Shown: in pieces, positions 34,573-42,932 of the stretch
How positions within the stretch are numbered: position 1 is the stretch's first letter
How the letters are laid out: each line of letters starts with the position of its first letter
Source: Blastococcus colisei
GTDB lineage: Bacteria; Actinomycetota; Actinomycetes; Mycobacteriales; Geodermatophilaceae
Length of the DNA: 64,000 nt
Assembly (NCBI RefSeq): GCF_006717095.1
Contig: NZ_VFQE01000001.1
Coordinates: 248,001 to 312,000, forward strand
Direction of reading: 5' to 3'
Notes under the pieces: generated by a model
Seen by the model: the letters and a program-made list of their open reading frames with translations, nothing else
Told to the model about the DNA's origin: nothing
Databases searched by the model: none
Made by a program: the position numbers and the translations under genes

Positions 34573-35258
34573 GACGTCTGGTCGCGTTCGTCGGCGGGCA
34601 GGCCGGCGCCCGCCGTGGGCGGGCGCCGCAACTTGCCGCTGGCCTTGCGATAGACGAACCAGGCCACGGCGAGGACGACGGCGGCGACCAGCGCGTAGTC
34701 CAGGTACTTGAGGTTGTCGCGCACGAAGTCGCCGGCGGCCACGCCCAGCCCGATGAGCACGCTGTTCCAGATCAGGCTGCCGGCGGTGGTGAACAGCAGG
34801 AACTGCCCCAACGGCATCCGGACGACACCGGCCGGCACCGAGATGAAGCTCCGCACGATCGGCACCATGCGGCCGAAGAAGACCGCCGAGCGGCCGTGCC
34901 GTTGGAACCACGCGAAGGTCCTGTCGACGTCCTCGGTCTCGACCAGCGGCAGCCGGTCGAGGAAGGCGTGCGAGCGGCGCGGGCCCAGCGCCCGGCCGAC
35001 GTAGTAGAAGAAGATCGCGCCCAGGACCGAGCCCAGGGTGGCGAAGAGCACCACCGGGACGACCGACATCCGGCCCTCGTTGATCAGCACCCCGGCCAGC
35101 CCGAGCACCGCCTCGCTGGGGATCGGCGGGATGACGGTCTCCGCGAGGATGCTCAACCCCACGCCGACGGCACCCAGCCTGTCGACCAGGTCGAGCAGGA
35201 AACCGGTGATCCCGCCCTCGTCGGATGCGGTGGCGGCGAGGAGCGACATGGCCTCCAC
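34569..35258 (-). CDS. DedA-family membrane protein
   Basis: A 229-residue inner-membrane protein of the DedA/SNARE-associated family, implicated in lipid flipping and membrane homeostasis. The family signature is visible: ETVIPPIPSEAVLGLAG and FFGRMVPIVRSFISVPAGV, with conserved acidic and arginine residues in re-entrant loops. Four to five hydrophobic helices are evident. Start is GTG 35258 or ATG 35249; GGAGG is too close to the latter. First gene of a three-gene operon with HAD and alpha/beta hydrolase genes. Confidence 0.9.
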   Translation of the reverse strand: MEAMSLLAATASDEGGITGFLLDLVDRLGAVGVGLSILAETVIPPIPSEAVLGLAGVLINEGRMSVVPVVLFATLGSVLGAIFFYYVGRALGPRRSHAFLDRLPLVETEDVDRTFAWFQRHGRSAVFFGRMVPIVRSFISVPAGVVRMPLGQFLLFTTAGSLIWNSVLIGLGVAAGDFVRDNLKYLDYALVAAVVLAVAWFVYRKASGKLRRPPTAGAGLPADERDQTS

Positions 35259-35307
35259 GGTATCTGCGGGTACCGGGAGCCGCCGGGCCCCGCAGGGATG
35301 CCGGCAC

Positions 35308-35313
35308 TAGGTT
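35308..35313 (+). promoter_or_regulatory. -10 box of leaderless-type amidohydrolase promoter
   Basis: TAGGTT lies 8 bases before ATG 35322 and no ribosome-binding site is visible between them, so transcription probably starts at the initiation codon. Confidence 0.45.
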
Positions 35314-35321
35314 CGGGTGCC

Positions 35322-36623
35322 ATGCCGCTCCGCTTCACCGCCCGCGCCGCCGTCATCGGGGATCGCGCCGGAACCGTCGTCCCCGACGCCGTCGTCGACG
35401 TCGCGGACGGGCGGATCAGCTGGGTGGGACCGGCCGCGGAGGCGCCGCCGCCCGGGGAGGCCGAGCTGGTCGAACTGCCCGGACTGCTCATGCCGGGGCT
35501 GGTCAACACCCACTCCCACGCACCGATGGTGCTGTTCCGCGGCCAGGGGGAGGGTCTGCCGCTGGACCGCTGGCTGCAGGAGGTCATGTGGCCGCGCGAG
35601 GCGCGGCTGACCGCCGACGACGTCGAGGTCGCCATGACCGCCGCGTCCGCGGAGATGCTGGGCAACGGGGTGACCACCAGCGTCGAGATGTACTTCCACC
35701 CGGAACGGATCGCGGCCGCCGTCGGCACCACCGGCGCCCGCGTGATCATCGCCACCCCGCTGATCCCGTTGCCGGGCATGCCGCCGTTCGAGGAACAGCT
35801 GCGGACCGCCGTCGGCCTGGCCGCCGGCGCCCCGGACGACGGCACCGTCGAGTTCGGCATAGGACCGCACGCCGCGTACACGGTGCCGCTGCCGGTGCTG
35901 CGGGAGGCGGCCGCCGCCGCACGGGAGCACGGGCTGCTCCTGCACCTGCACGTGGCCGAGACCGCCACGGAGGGCGCGGACCTGCTCGCCGTCCACGGAC
36001 TGTCGGTGCCGGCGCTGCTGGCCGCGCACGACGTCCTCGGTGGCCGGGTGCTGGCCGCGCACTGCGTCCACATGGACGGCGGCGACCTCGAGCTGTGGTC
36101 GGAGTACGACGTCGCCGTCGCTCACTGCCCGGCGAGCAACGCGAAGCTGGCCAGCGGCATCGCGCCGCTGCGCGCCATGCTCGACCGCGGCATCAGGGTG
36201 GGGATGGGCACCGACGGGCCGGCGTCCAACGACGGTCTGGACCTGCTCGCCGACCTGCGACTCACGGCGTCGATCGCGCGGCTGGCGGGCCGCTCGGCGA
36301 CGGCGCTGACCGCGGCCGAAGCGATCTGGCTGGCCACGGGCGCCGCCGCCGACGCCGTCGGCCGACCGGACCTGGGACAGCTGTCGGCCGGTCGCCGGGC
36401 CGACCTGGTGCACGTCGACACCCGCGACCTGGTCTTCGAGCCGGTCGGCGACCCGGCCGACCTGCTGGCGCACCTGGTGTGGTCCGGCTCTGGACGGCAC
36501 GTCCGGGACGTGTGGGTCGGCGGGCGGCACGTCGTGCGGGACGGCGCATCGACGACGGTGGACACCGAGGCGCTTCGGCGCGACGTCGCCGAGCGGGCCG
36601 CCCGGCTGGCGGCTGGGGGATGA
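35322..36623 (+). CDS. amidohydrolase, MtaD/TrzN/AtzA-like adenosine/triazine deaminase family
   Basis: A 433-residue metallo-amidohydrolase of the subgroup that deaminates 5'-methylthioadenosine and S-adenosylhomocysteine or hydrolyses s-triazines. Metal ligands H64 and H66 are in NTHSHAP, then LHLHVAET, AAHCVHMD and GTDGPASNDGLDLL. The metal-dependent barrel is complete, with a small C-terminal beta domain (RHVRDVWVGGRHVVRDG). Exact substrate unresolved. Adjacent to the ArsR-SRPBCC operon without obvious linkage. Confidence 0.88.
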   Translation: MPLRFTARAAVIGDRAGTVVPDAVVDVADGRISWVGPAAEAPPPGEAELVELPGLLMPGLVNTHSHAPMVLFRGQGEGLPLDRWLQEVMWPREARLTADDVEVAMTAASAEMLGNGVTTSVEMYFHPERIAAAVGTTGARVIIATPLIPLPGMPPFEEQLRTAVGLAAGAPDDGTVEFGIGPHAAYTVPLPVLREAAAAAREHGLLLHLHVAETATEGADLLAVHGLSVPALLAAHDVLGGRVLAAHCVHMDGGDLELWSEYDVAVAHCPASNAKLASGIAPLRAMLDRGIRVGMGTDGPASNDGLDLLADLRLTASIARLAGRSATALTAAEAIWLATGAAADAVGRPDLGQLSAGRRADLVHVDTRDLVFEPVGDPADLLAHLVWSGSGRHVRDVWVGGRHVVRDGASTTVDTEALRRDVAERAARLAAGG

Positions 36624-36746
36624 GCGCCGACCGGGTCGCCGCGCTCGGCCGGACCTCCTCCACGCGCTGCGGTACTCGTCCTCGCCGTCGACCGCGGGGA
36701 CGACGGTGATACCGCGCGGACGAGGTCCGCGCACCCGGCAGAGTTC

Positions 36747-36808
36747 TCAACCGATGGGTTGACTACGGCAGCGAGTCGGCCTACCGTCTTATTCAACCGG
36801 AAGGTTGA
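36747..36808 (+). promoter_or_regulatory. ArsR promoter with two tandem palindromic operators
   Basis: Promoter TTGACT (36759-36764), 17-bp spacer, TACCGT (36782-36787). Two copies of TCAACC-N4-GGTTGA flank it: 36747-36762 overlaps the -35 and 36793-36808 covers the predicted start site. Their centres are 46 bp apart, which suits two ArsR dimers on the DNA. A clear autorepression layout. Confidence 0.8.
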
Positions 36809-36827
36809 GCACGAGGGGGGCGACGTG

Positions 36828-37187
36828 GTGGCTGATCCGCTTACCCGGGTGTTCTCGGCGCTGGCCGACCCCACCCGGCGGGACATCGTCGCGCGACTCG
36901 CGATCGGTGACGCCACGGTGAGCGAGCTCGCCGTCCCCTTCGACGTGAGTCTCCAGGCCGTGTCCAAGCACCTGAAGGTGCTCGAGGACGCCGGTCTGGT
37001 GAGCCGGAGCCGGGAGGCCCAGCGCCGCCCGGTCCACCTCGAGGCGGAGGTGTTCGACCTGATGACCACGTGGATCGAGCGCTACCGCCGTCGCGCCGAG
37101 GCGCGTTACCGCCGCCTCGACGACGTCCTCCGGTCCATGCCGGATGAGCCGACACCCATCGCACCCCAGGAAGGAACACCGTCATGA
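36828..37187 (+). CDS. ArsR-family repressor (SRPBCC-linked type)
   Basis: A 119-residue winged-helix repressor. The HTH is in TVSELAVPFDVSLQAVSKHLKVLEDAGLVSR, read in two parts. It lacks the cysteine metal-binding sites of classical ArsR/SmtB proteins, so it likely senses an organic ligand or the partner protein. GTG 36828 has a G-rich ribosome site 7 bases upstream; GTG 36825 is the alternative. The stop overlaps the SRPBCC gene by 4 bp. The pair is a widespread actinobacterial module. Confidence 0.88.
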   Translation: MADPLTRVFSALADPTRRDIVARLAIGDATVSELAVPFDVSLQAVSKHLKVLEDAGLVSRSREAQRRPVHLEAEVFDLMTTWIERYRRRAEARYRRLDDVLRSMPDEPTPIAPQEGTPS

Positions 37188-37675
37188 CCAGCAGTCAGAC
37201 GCGGCACCGCGAGACCGAGATCGCCGCCGACCCCGACGTCCCGCTCATCCGGATCACCCGCGAGTTCGACGCGCCGAGGGAGAAGGTCTTCCGCGCGCAC
37301 GTCGACCCGCAGCTGGTGGCGCAGTGGCTCGGCCCGGACAGCACCCGGACCCGCATCGACCAGTGGGACTGCCGCACCGGCGGCTCGTACCGCTACGTCT
37401 CCATCCACGAGGGCACCGAGTACGGCTTCTACGGCAGCTTCCACGAGGTGCGCCCCGACGAGCTGATCGTCCAGACGTTCACCTTCGAGGGCATGCCCGA
37501 CGGCGTCGCGCTGGAGAAGCTGGCCGTCGAGGACCTCGGCGACGGCCGCAGCCGGCTCACGACGACGTCCCTCTGCGACTCCTTCGCCGACCGCGACGCC
37601 ATGCTCGCCAGCGGCATGGACGTCGGCGTCACCGAGGGCTACGCGAAGCTGGACGACATCCTCGCCCGCGGCTGA
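37184..37675 (+). CDS. SRPBCC/AHSA1-domain protein
   Basis: A 163-residue START-like ligand-binding protein. The family opening IRITREFDAPREKVFRAHVDPQLVAQWLGPD, split, contains the conserved Trp-Gly-Pro turn, and the C-terminal helix is GVTEGYAKLDDILA. Such proteins bind small hydrophobic molecules and pair with the ArsR gene through an ATGA overlap. Ligand unknown. Confidence 0.9.
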   Translation: MTSSQTRHRETEIAADPDVPLIRITREFDAPREKVFRAHVDPQLVAQWLGPDSTRTRIDQWDCRTGGSYRYVSIHEGTEYGFYGSFHEVRPDELIVQTFTFEGMPDGVALEKLAVEDLGDGRSRLTTTSLCDSFADRDAMLASGMDVGVTEGYAKLDDILARG

Positions 37676-37732
37676 CCGCCCCGCTCGGAGGCGCGAAGGG
37701 TTCGTGGGGGTTCCTCGCCGCGGGCCCTTCCG

Positions 37733-38575
37733 TCACGCCCGCAGCGAGATGGTGTCGCCGCGGCCGACGGTGCGCAGCTGCCCGGGGAGCTCCCGGCGCC
37801 CGACCTCCGCGACGAAGTCGCCGAGCGGGCTCCGGAACCGGTCGTAGTCGTCGTAGTGGACCGGCACGGTGACCGGGGGCTTCAGCAGCTCCACCAGGTC
37901 CGCGCCCTGCCGGGCGTCCATCGTCACCGTGAGGCCGAGCGCCTTGGTGCCGCCGAGGTGGGGGATGAGGACGTCGAGCGGCCCGCACCGTTCCAGGACC
38001 TCACCCAGGAAGGGCCGGTAGAGGGTGTCGCCGCTGACGTAGCCGCGCCAGCTGACCTCCCCTCCCCGCACCAGCTCGATCACGCTACCCATCACCTGTG
38101 GCAGCACGCGGGCGAGCGGGCCGGGGCCGTGGACGCCGGGGACCGAGGTGATCCGCAGGGTGTCGGTGTCGCGGGTGAATTCGTGGGTCTGCCACGACTG
38201 GAGGTCGGCGGTGGCGGTGAAACCGCGGCCGGCCAGGTACTTCGCCGCCTCGGGCGTGGTGACCACCGGGATCTCCTTGGGCAGCGACCTCGTGGCGATG
38301 CGGTCCCAGTGGTCGCCGTGCATGTGCGAGAGCAGGATGCCGTCGAGCGCCGGCAGCTGGGTCGGCTGCAGCGCGGGCTCGGTCAGCCGCTTGGCGCGCA
38401 GGCCGTAGCCCAGGTGCGCCCGCTGGCCGCGGTGCAGGAAGTTCGGATCGGTGAGCAGCGTGAACGGGCCGATGCGCAGCAGCATCGTGGCCGTCCCGCC
38501 GAAGGTCATGGTGACGTCGTCCGCGTCGTCGCGACCGGGTTGCCCTGTGGGGCGCGCGTCCGTCGGTTGTGCCAT
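37733..38575 (-). CDS. MBL-fold metallo-hydrolase
   Basis: A 280-residue metallo-beta-lactamase-fold protein. The metal motif HMHGDHWD supplies H84, H86, D88 and H89; later ligands are His in VPGVHGPG and the Asp in VSGDTLY, and VPVHYDDYDRF near the end. The fold resembles UlaG/NAPE-PLD-type hydrolases. ATG 38575 follows GGAGGTG. The gene is divergent from the radical SAM gene with 103 bp between, possibly sharing a regulatory region. Confidence 0.87.
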   Translation of the reverse strand: MAQPTDARPTGQPGRDDADDVTMTFGGTATMLLRIGPFTLLTDPNFLHRGQRAHLGYGLRAKRLTEPALQPTQLPALDGILLSHMHGDHWDRIATRSLPKEIPVVTTPEAAKYLAGRGFTATADLQSWQTHEFTRDTDTLRITSVPGVHGPGPLARVLPQVMGSVIELVRGGEVSWRGYVSGDTLYRPFLGEVLERCGPLDVLIPHLGGTKALGLTVTMDARQGADLVELLKPPVTVPVHYDDYDRFRSPLGDFVAEVGRRELPGQLRTVGRGDTISLRA

Positions 38576-38678
38576 GTCCACCTCCTGAGGTCCGGTGGTC
38601 TCCATGCCCCGGGTGGGATCCGTGCAACCCGACGCCGGCGGACCGGCGCGCCCGCTGCCGGGCGACGACACTGGCGCC

Positions 38679-40094
38679 ATGCCCTCGCTCCTGAGACGCC
38701 TCCGTGCGACCTGGCACGGATTCGCCGACCGCTCCCGGCCGGTGCACCCCGAGACGGCTCGCGCGCTGCGCGAACGCTGGGCGGCCCTGCCCGCGCACGT
38801 GCAGACCCCGGCCCAGACGCTCGGCCGGCACGCCGTCGGCTGCGAGGGCACCCATGGCGTCTTCCCCAAGTGCAACCTCACCTGCACGCCCTGCTACCAC
38901 TCGGCCGACGCCAACAAGGTGCGGGTCGACGGCGGGCACACGCTGCGCGAGATCGAGTCGCAGATGTCCTTCCTGCGCGAGCGGCGGGGGCCCTACGCCC
39001 ACGCCCAGCTGATCGGCGGCGAGGTCAGCCTGCTCTCCCCCGACGACCACGCAGCCGCCCTGCAGGCCATGCGCGACCACGGCCGCTCCCCGATGTCGAT
39101 GACGCACGGCGACTTCGACCCCGAGTACCTGCGCGACCTGGTCACCGGCCCCGACGGGACGCTGCGCTTCGACCGGATCAGCTTCGCCGCCCACGTCGAC
39201 TCCCTGATGCGCGGCCGGCGCGGCGCGGTGCGCCCGAGGAGCGAGGCCGAGCTGCACCCCTTCAGGCAGCAGTTCGTGCAGATGTTCCGCGACCTGCGCG
39301 CCGCGACCGGCCTGCGCTACTACCTGGCGCACAACATGACCGTCACGCCGGCCAACCTCGGCCAGGTGGCCGAGACGGTCCGCGCCGTCCTGCCCATGGG
39401 CTTCTCGATGATGAGCTTCCAGCCGGCCGCCCACGTCGGCGACGACCGGCGGTGGAAGGAGTCCTACACCGCCGTCGACGCCGACGCGGTCTGGGCCGAG
39501 CTGGAGAAGGGCCTGGGCCAGCGCATCGCGCACGAAGGCATCGAGTTCGGCGATCCGCGCTGCAACCGGCTCGCCTTCGGCTTCCTGGCCGGCGGCCGCT
39601 GGACGCCGTTCGTCGATCCCGATTCCGCCGCCGACCGCGCCGCCCGCGAGCGGTTCTTCGCCCACTGGGGCGGGCTGGCCTTCAGCGGCACCCCGCCGCT
39701 CCTGCTGCTGGTCAAGATCGCCCGCGTACTGCGGCACCATCCGGACGATGCGGCCGTCGCCGCACGCTGGTTCGCCCGCCTGCTGCGCCGGGCCGGTGGC
39801 CTGCGCCACCTGGTCCGCGCCGCGCGTGCCGGCACGCTGGGGCTGATGACCTTCGAGGTGCACAGCTTCATGGACGCCGCCGACGTCGGGCCGGCGTGGG
39901 AGCTCATGCAGCAGGGCGTCGAGTCCGACGACCCGCGGATCAGGGCCACCCAGGAGCGGCTGGCGGCCTGCACCTACTCGATGGCCCACCCCGAGACCGG
40001 GCAGCTGGTGCCCGCCTGCGCCCAGCACTCCGTCCTCGACGTGACCGAGAACGCCCAGCTGCGCAGGCTGCTGCCGCTCACCGTCGTCGGCTGA
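38679..40094 (+). CDS. radical SAM protein of unassigned function
   Basis: A 471-residue radical SAM enzyme. The SAM [4Fe-4S] cysteines are in CNLTCTPC, preceded by the unusual HGVFPK. LIGGEVSLL is the SAM-binding loop. A distinct second half follows with Arg-rich helices (VAARWFARLLRRAGGLRHLVRAAR) and a C-terminal pair of Cys separated by 15 residues (CTYSMAHPETGQLVPAC). No SPASM pattern is present and no precursor peptide lies near. The family is not one I recognise. Its last 17 bases overlap the convergent ABC ATPase gene. Confidence 0.8.
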   Translation: MPSLLRRLRATWHGFADRSRPVHPETARALRERWAALPAHVQTPAQTLGRHAVGCEGTHGVFPKCNLTCTPCYHSADANKVRVDGGHTLREIESQMSFLRERRGPYAHAQLIGGEVSLLSPDDHAAALQAMRDHGRSPMSMTHGDFDPEYLRDLVTGPDGTLRFDRISFAAHVDSLMRGRRGAVRPRSEAELHPFRQQFVQMFRDLRAATGLRYYLAHNMTVTPANLGQVAETVRAVLPMGFSMMSFQPAAHVGDDRRWKESYTAVDADAVWAELEKGLGQRIAHEGIEFGDPRCNRLAFGFLAGGRWTPFVDPDSAADRAARERFFAHWGGLAFSGTPPLLLLVKIARVLRHHPDDAAVAARWFARLLRRAGGLRHLVRAARAGTLGLMTFEVHSFMDAADVGPAWELMQQGVESDDPRIRATQERLAACTYSMAHPETGQLVPACAQHSVLDVTENAQLRRLLPLTVVG

Positions 40095-41193
40095 CAGCCG
40101 CGGTCGTGGGACTCCCGGTGGTTCCGGCCGGAGTCGCCACCACCCATCGGTCGGCCACCGGCAACCGCAGGCCCACGGTGGCGCCCGGGGGCACGTCCTC
40201 ACCCGGGCCGAGCTCGGCGTCCACCGACGCGGTGCCGGCCCCACCCGCGCCGCCGTCCCCGGTCACCTCGACGGTGACCAGCGAGCGCAGGCCGCGGCGC
40301 CGCAGCCGGACGACGGTGCCGACGCAGTCGCCGTCCGCGGGGGAGGTGACGGTCACCGCCTCGTGCCGCACGACGAGCACGGCGGGCCCGTCGGGAACGC
40401 GCGCCGGGAGTTCGAGCGTGCCCAGTGGCGACTCGTGCCGTCCCTCGCGCACCACCCCGGTGACCTCCGTGCGCCCGCCCAGCAGGCGGCAGACCGCCAG
40501 TGACGCGGGGCGGGCGTAGAGCGAGCGCATCGGTCCGGTCTGCAGCAGGACACCCTCGTCGAGGACCGCGGCGGTGTCGGCGAGGGCATCGGCCTCGGCG
40601 TGGTCGTGGGTCACCAGCAGGATCGTCGGGTCCAGCCGCATGCGCAGGTCGCCGAGCAGCTCGTGCATCTCCTCGCGCAGCGCGGCGTCCAGGGCGCTGA
40701 ACGCCTCGTCGAGCAGCAGCACCCGTGGTTCGGCGGCCAGCGCCCGGGCCAGGGCCACCCGCTGCTCCTGCCCGCCAGACAGCGCCCGCGCCGGTCGCCC
40801 GCCGTAGCCGCCCAGCTGCACCAGCTCGAGGAACTCCTCGGCCCGTCGCCGCGCCGTCCGCCGGGGCACCCCGCGCACCCGGTCGGCGAAGGCCACGTTG
40901 TCCCGCACGGAGAGATGGGGGAACAGCAGCGGCCGCTGGAACACCATGGCCATGCCGCGTCGCTCGGGGACCACGCCGGCGAGATCGGCGCCGTCGACCC
41001 GGACCGTGCCGGCCGTCGGCTCGTCGAGCCCCGCGGTCAGCCGCAGCACCGTGCTCTTGCCCGACCCCGAGGGTCCCAGGATGGCCACGCAGGAGCCGGC
41101 GGGCACGTCGAGGGAGAAGTCGTCCAGCGCAGGGCGCTGCCCCGGGCGGTGCACCCGGGTCAGCCCGGTCAACTTCAGCGAACCGCCGCTCAT
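40078..41193 (-). CDS. ABC transporter ATP-binding protein (importer type)
   Basis: A 371-residue ATPase. Walker A GPSGSGKST, Q-loop VFQRPLLFPHLS, signature LSGGQEQR, Walker B VLLLDEAF and the H-loop THDHAEA are intact. A C-terminal TOBE-like domain (about 250-371) is typical of MalK/PotA/FbpC-type importers. It is last of a four-gene operon with a binding protein and two permeases, overall resembling the YnjBCD or spermidine/iron type. Its stop overlaps the radical SAM gene's 3' end. Confidence 0.92.
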   Translation of the reverse strand: MSGGSLKLTGLTRVHRPGQRPALDDFSLDVPAGSCVAILGPSGSGKSTVLRLTAGLDEPTAGTVRVDGADLAGVVPERRGMAMVFQRPLLFPHLSVRDNVAFADRVRGVPRRTARRRAEEFLELVQLGGYGGRPARALSGGQEQRVALARALAAEPRVLLLDEAFSALDAALREEMHELLGDLRMRLDPTILLVTHDHAEADALADTAAVLDEGVLLQTGPMRSLYARPASLAVCRLLGGRTEVTGVVREGRHESPLGTLELPARVPDGPAVLVVRHEAVTVTSPADGDCVGTVVRLRRRGLRSLVTVEVTGDGGAGGAGTASVDAELGPGEDVPPGATVGLRLPVADRWVVATPAGTTGSPTTAAVSRRR

Positions 41194-42008
41194 CGTCTCC
41201 CTCTCCGGCCCAGCATGCCGACGACGACCAGCAGGGCCACCGGCGGCAGGACGGCGGTCAACGACAGGACGGCGACCTGGGCGTCGTTGCCGGTGGCCGA
41301 TGCGGCCGACGCGACGAGCAGCGGCAGCGTCGTCAGCCGGCCGCCACCGATCAGCACGGTGACGATGTAATCGCTCCAGCCGACGAGGAACGCGAGGAAC
41401 GCCGCTCCGGCCAGGGCCGGGGCCAGCAGCGGCAGCTGCACCGAGCGCACGGTCTGCCAGCGGGTGGCGCCGAGCAGGCGCGCCTCGTCCTCGAAGCCGC
41501 GGTCGTGCGCGGCGTAGGCGGCCCGCATGGTGATCGTCGTGTAGGGCAGGGCGGCCACGACCAGCAGGACGACGACGCCGAGCGCCGCCGGCACGCGCAG
41601 CCGCAGCAGCAGCACGTCCAGACCCAGGGCGACGGCGAAGGGCGGGAGCACCAGCGGCGACAGCAGGACCGCCAGCACCGCGGTCGACCCGGGGACCTGC
41701 CGCGAGGCCAGCGCCCGCCCGGCCATCGCCCCGGGCGGGGTGGCCAGCAGCGCGACGACCGCGCCGAGCAGCGTCGAGCGCAGGAACGCCCCGCCGGCGC
41801 CGGAGGCAGCGGCCTCGGCCAGCCCCTGGACGCCCCACTCCTGCGGCAGCAACGCGGGGTGGGTCCACCGGTCGGCGAAGGCCCAGAGCAGCAGGGGGAC
41901 GACGGGCAGCACCAGCCACAGCGCCAGCAGCCCGCGGCCCGTGCGCGAGGCCGCCCGCACCGCGCGGTCGGTCCGCATCCTGGCCGGCCGCGCGGGCGCG
42001 ACGGTCAC
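41190..42008 (-). CDS. ABC transporter permease (second subunit)
   Basis: A 272-residue inner-membrane permease with six predicted helices. The EAA loop is EDEARLLGATRWQTVRSVQLPLLAPA, read in two pieces, the contact for the ATPase. GTG 42008 overlaps the preceding permease stop (GTGA), fixing the start. It and the first permease form the heterodimeric channel. Confidence 0.9.
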   Translation of the reverse strand: MTVAPARPARMRTDRAVRAASRTGRGLLALWLVLPVVPLLLWAFADRWTHPALLPQEWGVQGLAEAAASGAGGAFLRSTLLGAVVALLATPPGAMAGRALASRQVPGSTAVLAVLLSPLVLPPFAVALGLDVLLLRLRVPAALGVVVLLVVAALPYTTITMRAAYAAHDRGFEDEARLLGATRWQTVRSVQLPLLAPALAGAAFLAFLVGWSDYIVTVLIGGGRLTTLPLLVASAASATGNDAQVAVLSLTAVLPPVALLVVVGMLGRRGRR

Positions 42009-42919
42009 TGCTCGGCCGCCAGCCGGCGCAGCGCCCGCAGCGCGAGCAGGACGACGGCGAGCGCGAGCAGCGCCGTCGTCACGGCCACCGCGGCCGCCTG
42101 CGGGCGGGCGGCGAGGTCGATGGAGGTGAACAGCCGGAAGGCGAGCACCGCCAGCGGCTCCGGGTAGGCGCGGCCGAGCAGCGCGGCCACCTCGTAGGAG
42201 CCGAGCGTGTAGACGAAGCTGACCGCGGCCGTGGCGCCGAGCGCGGGCGCGGCCAGCGGCAGGGTGACGTGCCGCAGGCGGGCCCAGCGGCCGGCTCCGA
42301 GCAGCGCGGCGGTCTCGGCGTAGGACGCCGCCCGGGAGGACAGCACCCCGGCGACCACCAGCGCGACGAACGCCGACTCCTTCCACGCGTACTCGGCCAC
42401 CACGGCCACCCACAGCCGACCGCCCACCAGCGGGGGCCACGAGGACGGGTCGACGCCGACCAGCCGGGAGAGGAAGCCGGCGTCGGCCAGGAGCAGGCCC
42501 ATGGCCGCCGCTCCCACCAGGTGCGGGATCGGGATGGTGAGCGCGGCCAGCGTGCCCAGCAACCGGCTGCGGCGGACCGCGGCGGTGGCGGCCAGCGCCA
42601 GGCAGAGGCCCACGGCGGCGGCGATCGCGGTGGACGCTGCGGCGATGCCCAGCGAGGTGCGCAGCGAGCTGCCCAGGTCGGTCGCGACGGCCCGGTAGGC
42701 GTCCAGGGAGAGACTCGGCTCGCCCACCAGGGGTGTCAGTCCCAGGCTCAGCAGCACCGCCGACGTGAGCGCCGCGCCCACGACCGCGACGACCGGCACC
42801 AGGGCCGGGAGGACCAGCAGGGCGGCGCGGGTCCGGGGGCCGGGTCGACGACGAGCCGCGCCCGCCTTCCCTGACGGGCTCGTCGGGGCGGACGGCTCGG
42901 CGTCCCTCGTCGTCGTCAT
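42005..42919 (-). CDS. ABC transporter permease (first subunit)
   Basis: A 304-residue permease with a Pro/Arg-rich cytoplasmic N-terminus and about six helices. The EAA loop is YAETAALLGAGRWARLRHVTLPLAAPA, read in two pieces. It pairs with the downstream permease. It sits 13 bp after the binding-protein gene, consistent with a single operon. Confidence 0.9.
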   Translation of the reverse strand: MTTTRDAEPSAPTSPSGKAGAARRRPGPRTRAALLVLPALVPVVAVVGAALTSAVLLSLGLTPLVGEPSLSLDAYRAVATDLGSSLRTSLGIAAASTAIAAAVGLCLALAATAAVRRSRLLGTLAALTIPIPHLVGAAAMGLLLADAGFLSRLVGVDPSSWPPLVGGRLWVAVVAEYAWKESAFVALVVAGVLSSRAASYAETAALLGAGRWARLRHVTLPLAAPALGATAAVSFVYTLGSYEVAALLGRAYPEPLAVLAFRLFTSIDLAARPQAAAVAVTTALLALAVVLLALRALRRLAAEQ

Positions 42920-42932
42920 CGCCTTCGGTGGG

